Part shown: positions 9,315 to 16,755 of the stretch, piece after piece
Numbering within the stretch: position 1 is the stretch's first letter
How the letters are laid out: each line of letters opens with the position of its first letter
Source: Theodoxus fluviatilis
Taxonomy: Eukaryota; Mollusca; Gastropoda; Cycloneritida; Neritidae
Assembly (NCBI GenBank): GCA_034096865.1
Contig: JAWQFJ010016787.1
Location: forward strand, 1 to 32,500
DNA: 32,500 bases
Reading direction: 5' to 3'
Position numbers and translations under genes: made by a program
The notes under the pieces: generated by a model
What the model was told of the DNA's origin: nothing
The model's database searches: none
What the model saw: the letters and a program-made list of their open reading frames with translations, nothing else

Positions 9315-9328
9315 ACACAAGCTTGTGT
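9315..9328. other. 14-bp perfect palindrome
   Basis: ACACAAGCTTGTGT equals its own reverse complement. It lies about 140 bp upstream of the start of the LINE fragment. No function can be assigned. Confidence 0.6.
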
Positions 9329-9458
9329 GACGTGGGAACTCACAGCGTCAGGACGCGAGTTGGAGGCTGGAGTAGGGGCAGATTTGGGATGAACGAAAGA
9401 AGCTGGAAGGCAAAAATAAGGAATGATGAGAGATTTTTCAGTGAAGCCGTCACACCAA

Positions 9459-9916
9459 GCTGGGGATCTTCAACACAAACTTTAAATCTGTGCTGCTCTA
9501 CGGGTCTGAAACCTGGAGACGTACCAAGAGCATCGGCCACAAGCTACAAGTCTTTCATCAACACCTGCCTCCGCCAGATCCTGCGTATCAGATGGCCAGA
9601 AAGAATCTCCAACAAAGAACTCTGGCAACATACCAGGCAGGAGCCGATCGTCAACGCCATCCACAGAAGGAAATGGAAGTGGATCGGGCACACCCTGCGC
9701 AGAAACGATGCCAGCATTCCACGCCATGCCTTGGACTGGAACCCCCAGGGTAAAAGGAAGCGTGGTAGACCAGCACAGACCTGGAAAAGAACCCTACATG
9801 CAGAGCTGAGGACAGTCCGGATGACCTGGGGAGAGGCGAAGAGGGCAGCCCAAGACAGACAGAGGTGGAGACTTGTAATGAAGGCCCTATGCTCCGACCG
9901 GAGCGAAGAGAACTAA
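9459..9916 (+). pseudogene. RTE-like LINE reverse transcriptase C-terminal fragment (copy B), frameshifted
   Basis: Homology starts at KLGIFNTNFKSVLLYGSETW, which follows the catalytic core in RTE-like RTs. It continues through HKLQVF, shifts frame near 9552, and resumes with CLRQILRIRWPERISNKELW, WKWIGHTLRR, DWNPQGKRKRGRP, MTWGEAKRAAQDR and a TAA at 9914-9916. The 5' end is truncated before FADD. The last ~205 bases match copy A at 1-205 at about 94%, including the AAGTAAGTAAGT tail. With a 5' truncation and a frameshift it cannot encode an active enzyme. Confidence 0.9.
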
Positions 9917-9932
9917 GTCAAGTAAGTAAGTC
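9914..9932 (+). repeat. LINE 3' tail, (AAGT)n type
   Basis: Stop TAA followed by GTCAAGTAAGTAAGTC, the same as at 188-207. Confidence 0.75.
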
Positions 9933-10038
9933 ATATTGGACGGGGGAAAAAATCGAAGGATGACGACGGGTTGCTCACCTTGCAAAAAAAGTTGGGGATT
10001 CCGGGCATGGGGCGTGAGGTGAAAGTTGGTTTGGGATG

Positions 10039-10181
10039 AGAGAGAGAGAGAGAGTGTGTGTGTGTGTGTATGTGTATGTTAATGTGTATGTGTGTATGTG
10101 TGTGTATGTGTGTGGGTGCGTGTGTGTGTGTATGTATGTGTGTCTGTGTATGTGTGTGTGTGTGTGTGTGTCTGCGTATGT

Positions 10182-10225
<44 letters not shown>

Positions 10226-10285
10226 CTGACAGAGAAAGACAGACAGAGAGACAGACACAGAGAGAGACAGGGAGAGACAGGGAGA
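10039..10285. repeat. Compound (GA)n-(GT)n-(GA)n microsatellite
   Basis: A short GA run is followed by about 130 bases of GT with TATG interruptions, then GA and GACA repeats to 10285. The GT part could adopt Z-DNA. Cys/Val-rich open frames here are artefacts. Confidence 0.95.
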
Positions 10286-10289
10286 GACA

Positions 10290-10405
10290 GAACTGAACTG
10301 AACTGAAAGTTTATTGTATAGGCCAGTCCGGCCCATTACAAAATGGTAGTGAACGCGTTTGGCACGCAACATAATGTACATTTCATCAGTACTGGTCACC
10401 AGTAA
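10290..10405 (-). mobile_element. Retroposon 3' end, minus strand, (CAGTT)n tail
   Basis: Read on the minus strand: hairpin TACTGGT, G, ACCAGTA at 10404-10390, then TGTAATGGGCCGGACTGGCC, AATAAA at 10315-10310, and a (CAGTT)n tail to 10290. The layout equals the 3' end at 6532-6656, but the tail sequence differs. Confidence 0.6.
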
Positions 10406-10455
10406 TGGGAAGTCGGGCGCGGCGCGTAGACGAACGCGAAAAGTCTATCTGCAGA

Positions 10456-10530
10456 TCGAACGAACGAACGAATTTATCAAATGTCCAGGCCACCGGCCCA
10501 TTACACTGGAACACGAACAAATCGTGTCTA
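10456..10530 (-). mobile_element. Retroposon 3' end of ORF1-like copy 2, (TTCG)n tail
   Basis: On the minus strand a hairpin with arms ACACGA/TCGTGT at 10511-10530 precedes TGTAATGGGCCGGTGGCCTG. GATAAA follows in place of AATAAA, then (TTCG)n at 10472-10456. It has the same tail type as ORF1-like copy 1 and lies downstream of ORF1-like copy 2, so it is the likely 3' end of that unit. Confidence 0.55.
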
Positions 10531-10710
10531 ACGCAAACAACGGCTATGTACAGTCATCAAAACTGGGGCGGGTTTCAAAATGCGAAGATCTCGGTAGATC
10601 TACGCAGATCTCGCCGAATGGGCAGTTTCATTCTTTGCTTGCTAGCGAGACAATCGTAGACGAGCGTAGATTGAGCGAGGCAGCTTGAGAGGTGCCTAGC
10701 ATTTAAGATT

Positions 10711-10753
10711 CAAGATGGCGGACAGCATGAGTACAGTGCGCGCCGCCATCTTG
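10711..10753. promoter_or_regulatory. Inverted pair of YY1-like sites
   Basis: CAAGATGGCGG at 10711-10721 and its exact reverse complement CCGCCATCTTG at 10743-10753 form an 11-bp inverted repeat with a 21-bp spacer. AAGATGGCGGC is the known YY1 consensus; the right arm read on the minus strand matches it fully. It could act as a regulatory pair or simply be a hairpin. Confidence 0.45.
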
Positions 10754-10756
10754 GAG

Positions 10757-10925
10757 ACAAAAGTTCGGCGTGGATTCGTCGACCTGCATTCGATGTGTAA
10801 AATGTAAAAGCTTTCACGACCTATTGATGCATTCAACAATACACCTTTGATAAATTAATGCTGTGCATGGCTTATATTTTCTTTGGATGGGTTGCTAGTA
10901 TCTCGAAATAGAGCGTTTTCTGAGT
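10757..10925 (-). repeat. Dispersed ~170-200 bp repeat, third copy of the 28-kb tandem unit
   Basis: The reverse complement contains CCCATCCAAAGAAAAT, CAGCATTAATTTATCAAAG and TCGAATGCAGGTCGACG in the same order as at 27925-28323, with roughly 85% identity over ~140 bp by eye. It lies between ORF1-like copy 2 and its proposed 3' end. Confidence 0.8.
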
Positions 10926-10962
10926 GAACCGGCAACACGTCGGCCAATGATATGTGGCTAGT

Positions 10963-11715
10963 TCACCTCTTGTCGTCAGAGGGTCGATCAGTAGACATAG
11001 GTGGGAGAGCAGGCGATGACCCATTGCGATCAACTTGATCGCCACCGCTGACACCCATGGCACTACACACCCCGGCCACTCCTTCCCGCACTGCTCTCTC
11101 CATCTTTTCCATCCCGCGAGTCATAGCCTCCCCCATCTCGCCCATGCCGCGTTGGAGGGCAGCTTGCATCTCCCCACGGGGAACCTCTTTGCTTGCTGAA
11201 GGTGGTGACAAGTCGGGATGATGGACAGGAATGGAAGGTTGCGTTGTTACAGAGGGAGGCTCTTGAATGGTGGTGATGACTGGCGATGCGGCAGGCTCCG
11301 TCTCAGAGCAAAACGGTGCACTTGGCGGGTCAAAGGTCACTGAAGAGGAGGCTACATGATCTGTCTCTGCAGTGACTCGTGAGTTTTGCTCAGACGCAGT
11401 ATCACATAAAATAGATGTCGCAACATTTTCGTTGGAATATTCGCGGAATAAAGTGACGAGCGCTCTCTGCTCTCCCTTTGCTCTGTAGTGATCGGCTCGT
11501 TGTTGGTCGCGTCGCCGCTGTGCCTGAGTCTTCCGCTTCCAAAAACCTCTCTGGTCGTCGCGCGCTGGTAATGGCCGGCCGTCGTCCTCTCGAAAGCGTA
11601 GCACAACCACGGTGGTCCCACGCTCGCCTGTTACTTTCCAAGAGGAAGGTTCACTCGTCGCCAACAAGGATGTCAGCAACGTTTCCAGAGTAACTGGTAG
11701 TCCAGCGACTGGCAT
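10963..11715 (-). CDS. ORF1-like basic protein of an RT-less retroposon, copy 2 (intact frame)
   Basis: An uninterrupted 250-residue minus-strand frame starts MPVAGLPVTLETLLTSLLAT, aligned with the start of copy 1 at 5610. Residues ~25-42 carry SSWKVTGERGTTVVVLRF, and ~60-80 carry a basic helix with KRKTQAQRRRDQQRA. A Thr/Ser/Pro-rich linker (~100-170) follows. Next is a probable amphipathic or coiled segment with repeated Gly-Met (GMGEMGEAMTRGMEKMERAV, ~190-210), and the end is short and polar. The start is supported because both copies share MPV-x-GLP and are preceded at ~85-90 bp by a CT run on the sense strand. No RT or nuclease lies beside it. An RNA-binding and oligomerising ORF1-like role is inference. 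It could instead be a domesticated or host exon. Confidence 0.45.
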   Translation of the reverse strand: MPVAGLPVTLETLLTSLLATSEPSSWKVTGERGTTVVVLRFREDDGRPLPARDDQRGFWKRKTQAQRRRDQQRADHYRAKGEQRALVTLFREYSNENVATSILCDTASEQNSRVTAETDHVASSSVTFDPPSAPFCSETEPAASPVITTIQEPPSVTTQPSIPVHHPDLSPPSASKEVPRGEMQAALQRGMGEMGEAMTRGMEKMERAVREGVAGVCSAMGVSGGDQVDRNGSSPALPPMSTDRPSDDKR

Positions 11716-11794
11716 TGTGGTGGTGGCAGTGGTAAACTAACGTGAGCAGGGCAGAGCTGCAGCACACACGTCCTATCGACTCAAGCGCGAGCAG

Positions 11795-12071
11795 CCAAGT
11801 GAGGGAGAGACAGAGAGACAGGGAGAGACAGAGAGAGAGAGACAGAGAGAGACAGAGAAAGACAAAGAGAGAGAGAGAGAAAGAGAGAGAGACAAAGACA
11901 GGGAGAGACACAGAGAGAAAGACATGGAGAGGCAGACAGAAACAGAGACAGAGACACAGAGAGACACACAGAGACACACAGAGACACACAGAGAGACACA
12001 GAGAGACACACAGAGACAGAGACACAGAGAGAGAGAGAAAGAGAGAAAGAGCGAGAGAGAGAAAGAGAGAT

Positions 12072-12102
<31 letters not shown>

Positions 12103-12115
12103 AAGAGAGAGAAGA
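11795..12115 (-). repeat. (GA)n/(CACAGA)n array; CT-rich on the ORF1-like copy 2 sense strand
   Basis: About 320 bases of GA repeats with ACAGA and GACACA interruptions. On the minus strand it is CT-rich and ends about 88 bp before the ATG at 11715, mirroring the CT array before copy 1. Ser/Leu and Arg/Glu open frames here are artefacts. Confidence 0.9.
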
Positions 12116-12499
12116 TTGGATAGGGGGAATTCGCTTAGTCTGTTTTTACTTGACGTTTGGAAATTGATTTTTTTTTCCTCAACAGTTTGCTCTAGACGTT
12201 GCACAAGTTGTTTTTGCCAAATATTCACTGGCGGACTCGGTGGGGTGTTTTATAATCCACCATGCCTTTATTCCAGTAAACAGGGCTTTTGAGATCTTGT
12301 TCTAATGCAAACTCTCTCTTTGAGGTTCTGACCCTGATGACATGATCAAACTCCTTGTCTATCGTAGTTTATAGTTGCATGTACATGTTTCGTGTTTTGT
12401 TTATTGCCTGCTACTTAATTAATTGAATTGTATTTAATTTTTCTTTTATTTCAACTGTACAGTGTGCGAGTGTTAGAATGCTTTGTATGAGTGTAGACT
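12116..12499. other. No gene recognised
   Basis: AT-rich sequence between a microsatellite and a LINE-like 3' end. No coding signature seen. Confidence 0.4.
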
Positions 12500-12576
12500 T
12501 CCTCATTGTAAACGCCATGAGCTTGCCTATTAGGGAAGGTATGTGCGTATAAATAGTCTGTATTATTATTATTGTT
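12500..12576 (+). mobile_element. CR1/L2-type LINE or SINE 3' end with (ATT)n tail
   Basis: TTGTAAACGCCATGAGCTTG, then GTATGTGCGTATAAATAG, then (TATTAT)n. This is the layout of the conserved 3' hairpin and ATT tail of CR1/L2-type LINEs and their SINEs, which typically read as a GTAAAGCGC..GAGC stem, TATAAAT and (ATT)n. It is a diverged copy. Confidence 0.45.
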
Positions 12577-12879
12577 AGTGTAAAACATTTTGCGAGAGTG
12601 AACTTCACTAGAAACTCTTGCCCCAACAGCGTCAGAAGATCCCCAAATGGATTACTGTCAACGGCTCTGTGCCGGCGTGGAACAACTTCAGGAAAGCGAC
12701 TAAAAGTTTCATTCAGTTTTTTTCCTTTAAAGAGGTTTACATATTGAACTAACTGTGTTCATCTTTCAAATGCCCTTGGCCTAAAAGCAAACCTGAGCAA
12801 GAAAACTTTCTCCCGCTCTCCACGCCAGCTTTTTCTTTTTTTCCCTAAACTTCCCACCACCCACCTACCACCCCCCCCC

Positions 12880-12883
<4 letters not shown>

Positions 12884-12924
<41 letters not shown>

Positions 12925-12957
12925 ATCTCTCTCTCTTTCTCTCTCTCTCTCTCTTAC
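12884..12957. repeat. (CT)n microsatellite
   Basis: An interrupted CT run of about 75 bases, preceded by a C-rich tract at 12868-12880. Confidence 0.93.
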
Positions 12958-13480
12958 TCTTTGTTCTTTGTTGTATCTATCAGAAGCTGCATTGGTTTAT
13001 GGGACATTTTCTTAAAAGGAACATCAACGAGCTTTTCAGACAACAACAATGACGAACTATGCTTTCTATGATCAGGCAGCGTGTTCCATGAAACAACACT
13101 GGACAGAGAGCGTGTGAGAACTGTCGAGGAGCGCATTGGCTCTCGCATCTCGTTTACCTCTGCGCAGCCAATGTGGCCATTTGTTTGAAAAAAATTTGTT
13201 CCTGCTTGTGCTTCGCCATTTCGCAAAACGACTTGTTTATCTTTGCCCTGGCCACTCGTCGTCGCTGTGCTGACAAGCAGTGGGTGATCATGGCCACACT
13301 TTCCCACGCAAAGACCGATGCTTGAGGTTCGTGAGCTTTCAGAATGGATCCGCTTTCGCTGTAGATGGCGTGTTTTGTTCTGAAGATGGAACTTTGACGC
13401 GAAGACACGCAGCCATTATTCCTCTGTAGCACGTTGAGTGGACGTGTGGGCTCCACCCAGCATTAGCTCTTGAGGCTTTT
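12958..13480 (-). other. Possible diverged LINE C-terminal remnant, weak
   Basis: A minus-strand frame over 13307-12958 contains TRSLSSVVSWNTLPDHRKHS, which loosely resembles the WNSLP-xx-IR-x-SS segment near the C-terminus of some LINE reverse transcriptases. Nothing else in the frame supports this. A chance match is quite possible. Confidence 0.2.
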
Positions 13481-14046
13481 TCCAATCTCGCAGCGGTACT
13501 TTATCTGCAATGTTCACTGATCAACAACTGGAGTGGGCGACTTGGTCTGTGAAGAGATCCAGCCTATTAGTTTTAGGCCATGCTACAAAAACTTGACAAT
13601 GGAGCCGCGATGAAGATGATCGATTCTAGGAGATTTTAAATTCAACCAGATATCGCGAGGAGCTGCGAATATGTGGCGTGAAGCACTTACTTCGAACGCC
13701 ACAAACAGCACAGGCTGAGCTGTGCAGTGATTGCTTACTCCTGCTTTGTTCGGCTCTCATCATTCCCGATGCTCAGATCAATACCGTACCGCATTTCTGT
13801 ACTGTGTTTCAATGGATTGCAGTCCAGAGCATGCTGGCAGGCATATGCGAATGAGAGCATGGACACTTCACGTGGAGTTGATACTAAACGCATTTGGGGC
13901 TGGCTTTGAAAATTCTTACACACAGGATTTACCTGTCCAAAATATACTGAGTCCAAACTTGCCAGAAGACGCGGAAAAATCCTTACATGTCAGGCCTTGA
14001 AGTTGTTGGACAGGACCAGAAACACAGGAACACAAAAGACACACTC
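13481..14046. other. No gene recognised
   Basis: Mixed composition. Short overlapping frames near 13730-14000 on both strands show no family motif. Confidence 0.4.
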
Positions 14047-14200
14047 TGCCTACCAACCCAACCCAACCCAACCCAACCCTAACCCACACCCTAACCCACA
14101 CCCTAACCCACACCCTAGCCCATACCCTAGCCCACACCCTAGCCCACAACCTAGCCCATACCCTAGCCCACACCCTAGCCCACACCCTAACCTAACCTAA
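14047..14200. repeat. Telomere-like 12-bp minisatellite
   Basis: It opens with (CCCAA)n, passes through CCCTAACCC, then repeats a 12-bp unit ACCCTARCCCAC about ten times and ends CCTAACCTAACC. The complementary strand is rich in GGGTTGGGTTAGGG and can form G-quadruplexes. It resembles degenerate interstitial telomeric DNA, TTAGGG being the usual molluscan repeat. Confidence 0.85.
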
Positions 14201-14320
14201 ATGCATACATACATTACATACATTACATACAGTACATTCATTACATACATTACATACATTACATATCAAAAAGACGTTATTCATGAAAATTGTACAACAT
14301 CTGCACACATGAACAAATTA
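14200..14320 (-). mobile_element. Older copy of the RLE-type LINE 3' end with TACAT-type tail
   Basis: On the minus strand TTGTACAATTTTCATGAATAA, then TTTTTGATATGTAATGTATG, aligns with TTGTACATTTTCTGCAATAA and GATTTGATATGTATG at the 3' end of the LINE at 15286-16215. Its tail at 14200-14265 mixes TACA and TTACA units. Confidence 0.55.
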
Positions 14321-14531
14321 AGGATAAATGGAATGCATAAACTCTCAGCCATTGAGTATCTGTACAGAACATAGACCTAATTTGGAATAAAGAGTAGTAG
14401 CGGCTGATCATATGGGCTTAACACATATCTCTGCTTGGCACAGCATATGACATGCCTTTGTCATTTGCAAGACCTTTATCACAATATATTATTTTTTCCA
14501 AACATAAGTTTACATTTGTAGGCCTGTTAGT

Positions 14532-14698
14532 CACCTGTACAGTGTTTACCATCATATTTTGTTACATTGACTTTACAGACAGTTAGAAAATTATGATTAC
14601 CTTTGAATAGTTAGTGGGCATTGACATGTGATCCTGGAAGCAGCATTAATTCATACAAACTAACTCATCAAGTAACACAAGCTGGGAAAGTTGCAAAC
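14532..14698. repeat. Diverged ~167-bp repeat, unit A
   Basis: It shares TGTACAGTGTTTA at the start, ATCCTGGA in the middle and GCTGGGAAAGT near the end with unit B at 14782-14949, in the same order and spacing. Identity is about 70-75% by eye. Confidence 0.7.
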
Positions 14699-14781
14699 AA
14701 GATTTAGCACATTAGGAGCCATTTTTTTTTTAAGTAAGTACAATCAGGAGCCATATCCAGTGAGAACACATGTTTCTGTTT

Positions 14782-14949
14782 GGGTGTACAGTGTTTAACA
14801 CTGTCTTATATTGACATTGCACACAGATAGAAATTACCATGACAGAAGAGACACTTGAAATATTAGTGGACATTGAGATGCAATCCTGGAGTCAGCATCC
14901 ATTCAAATAAACATACTGCATCGATTAACACTTGCTGGGAAAGTAGCAT
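14782..14949. repeat. Diverged ~167-bp repeat, unit B
   Basis: Second copy of unit A, 250 bp downstream in direct orientation. It abuts the CATA array. Both units follow an AGGAGCC motif or lie near one (14715 and 14747). Confidence 0.7.
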
Positions 14950-15034
14950 ACATACATACATACATTGCATTACATTACATTACATTACGTTACGTTACGT
15001 TACGTTACGTTACGTTACGTTACGTTACATTACA

Positions 15035-15065
<31 letters not shown>

Positions 15066-15255
15066 CATACATACATACATACATACATACATACATACAT
15101 ACATACATACATACATACATACATACATACATACATACATACATACATACATACATACATACATACATACATACATACATACATACATACATACATACAT
15201 ACATACATACATACATACATACATACATACATACATACATACATACATACATACA

Positions 15256-15285
<30 letters not shown>
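14946..15285. repeat. (CATTA)n-(CGTTA)n-(CATA)n array, 3' tail of the RLE-type LINE
   Basis: It runs (CATA)n, (CATTA)4, about nine CGTTA units, CATTA again, then about 60 CATA units. It lies directly against the minus-strand LINE 3' end at 15286, so it is that element's tail or target. It has no stop codon in several frames, which explains the Tyr-Ile-His and Met-Tyr-Val-Cys open frames. Confidence 0.95.
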
Positions 15286-15286
<1 letters not shown>

Positions 15287-15442
15287 CAAATCACTTTATT
15301 GCAGAAAATGTACAAAGATCATACATGGCTGCTAATATCACAGCTATGTGAAGGAACACTAGTCTAACTGAAGTCTGGACAGATTCGTCTCTTCAACAAT
15401 GATTTAGTAAAAGTTCACAAGTCAGCCCATACAAAAGTTCAT
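15286..15442 (-). other. 3' UTR of the RLE-type LINE
   Basis: On the minus strand, sequence after the TAG stop runs ~157 bases to CTGCAATAAAGTGATTTGAT, containing the polyadenylation-like AATAAA, and then enters the ATGT array. Confidence 0.7.
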
Positions 15443-16215
15443 CTATCTAAGTTCCCTTTCCATTAAGAAATTTCTTCTGGCCCAAGCTCTCCTCGACCCT
15501 ATCATGACTGACAGACTGAGGTACTTAGCTAGATTCCTGCTTAAGCGTTTTGTTAGGCCCAACAACATGAGGCCTTTGACAAATCTGCGATGTACAGTAC
15601 CAAGGGACCCAATCACCAGGACTACTATTTTCGTGGAAAAGCCAGCATCATTAAGCGAAAGACAGAGAGGCATGTACTTTTCAAATTTATGTTGGTAGCA
15701 TCTTTCGATGAATGTGTCAAACGGGCAGACCATTTCGATGATGAAGGCTGTTGAATTCAGATGATCTAAGATACACAAATCTGGCTTGCAAGGTCCCACC
15801 ACTGACAACCCGTCCATCGAGACATGTTGGTTTTCAAATACTTCACAGAACTCAGTCAAAATCGCCTTCTCTAGTGCCTGCCTTACCATTTGCACACATC
15901 TGTCGTGCCTCTCTGTGTACAGCCCTTTCAACCTGTTACAGCCATTCAAGGCAAGCGAGTTAGTGTCTGAATGAAACCCGCAAAGTGTGCACGCTCTTGA
16001 GTAGGAGTCCGGGTAGTAAACGTTGTTAACCGCGTTTGTCTCTAGAAGTTGCAGTCTCCCCTTCACCACAAACTTCGTGATATGGTCGTTGATGTTGCTG
16101 TTGGAGAGATGCGTATTGGAGCACGTCATGTCAGCTACAGGGCAGGCCTCTCTTTGTAGACCGCCTTGTTGTTTCAAGCTCCGCCAGTGATCAAGGTCTT
16201 GTAGGATTTCCTTCT
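15443..16215 (-). pseudogene. R2/R4-type LINE: CCHC knuckle and restriction-like endonuclease (C-terminal part)
   Basis: The minus-strand frame, from KEILQDLDHWRSLKQQ to FLMERELR and a TAG, is the C-terminus of an RLE-class non-LTR retrotransposon. In order it holds FVVKGRLQLLETNAVNN, a zinc-knuckle region CTLCGFHSDTNSLALNGC, and YTERHD. Next is the nuclease core KPDLCILD...AFIIEMVCPFD, giving the P-D and E of PD-(D/E)xK. KFEKY then gives the family's K-xx-KY, and VIGSLGTVHRRFVKGL follows. The usual knuckle is C-x2-C-x(7-9)-H-x4-C; the expected His is Leu, so this copy is probably inactive. The RT is absent (5' truncation at a CATA repeat). Codons upstream of 16215 belong to repeats, not to this element. 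RLE-type LINEs often insert at specific sequences. Confidence 0.85.
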
Positions 16216-16243
16216 CATACATACATACATACATACATACATC
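16216..16243. repeat. (CATA)n at the 5' junction of the RLE-type LINE
   Basis: About seven CATA units sit exactly at the 5' truncation point of the LINE, matching the repeat at its 3' end. Confidence 0.9.
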
Positions 16244-16254
16244 ACTTGCTCGCT

Positions 16255-16313
16255 CACGCTTGCACGCACACTCGCTCGCTCGCTCACGCAATCACTCACT
16301 CACTCAATCTCTT
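16255..16313 (-). repeat. LINE 3' tail, (TGAG)n/(GAGC)n type
   Basis: On the minus strand, AGTGAGTGAGTGA contains the stop codon of the adjacent LINE and continues into GAGCGAGCGAG. Confidence 0.7.
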
Positions 16314-16755
16314 GCTGGAACGATCGTTGGGGTGCCAAGCTGGGTGGCACGGATAGTCCGCCATTTGTTTCTTTAGTGGATTGCATGGAGAAGGGTGGGG
16401 GACATCCATGTCGGTCCATTGTTTGACGTTGTCCATCCAGGATTTCCTTTGCCGTCCGTGCTTCCTCCCTCCCTCAATGGTGCCCTGGAGAAATGTCTTG
16501 GCAAGGCTACAATGCCGTGTGGTGTGGCCATACCATCTCAGCTTTCTCCGCCTGATAGTTGTTAGCTGGGCTTCTTGTTTGCCAGTCACTAATGTGATCT
16601 GCTGCCAGGCAAAATCATTGGTTTTGCGGTCGCTGTAGAAGATGTTCAAGATCCTCCTGAGGCACTTTATTTCAAGAGCCTGAGTGCGGCGCTCTGTCTC
16701 TGCTGTCAGGATCCACGCCTCGCATCCGCACAAGGCGAAAGATGTTACAAGGGCT
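16296..16755 (-). pseudogene. RTE-like LINE reverse transcriptase, C-terminal fragment
   Basis: The minus-strand frame begins near VTSFALCGCEAWILTAE and continues with RRTQALEIKCLRRILNI, KLRWYGHTTRHCSLAKTFLQ and GGRKHGRQRKSWMDNVKQW, ending SKRLSE and a TGA. These correspond to the SWTLTSE, LKWYGHVLR and GRQRKRWEDNIKKW blocks of the LINE at 4121-4926, so the two are subfamily relatives. The catalytic FADD region is absent. No internal stop is seen in the surviving ~150 codons. It lies directly upstream, in the minus-strand sense, of the RLE-type fragment, so one inserted beside or into the other's tail. Confidence 0.88.

Noticed and set aside
9323..9545. N-terminal extension of the LINE frame back to an ATG at 9323
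   Set aside because: LINE similarity before ~9552 is in another phase (KLGIFNTNFKSVLLYGSETW), so the ATG-linked upstream residues are not part of the protein.
10359..10688. 109-codon plus-strand frame
   Set aside because: It lies antisense across two retroposon 3' ends and their tails, so coding is unlikely.
14873..15367. 164-codon Tyr-Ile-His-Thr frame and minus-strand Met-Tyr-Val-Cys frames
   Set aside because: The CATA array lacks stop codons in these phases; it is the LINE tail.
16216..16291. Start of the RLE-type LINE protein at the Met near 16291
   Set aside because: Those codons are the tail of the neighbouring LINE and CATA repeats; similarity to the LINE begins at about 16215.
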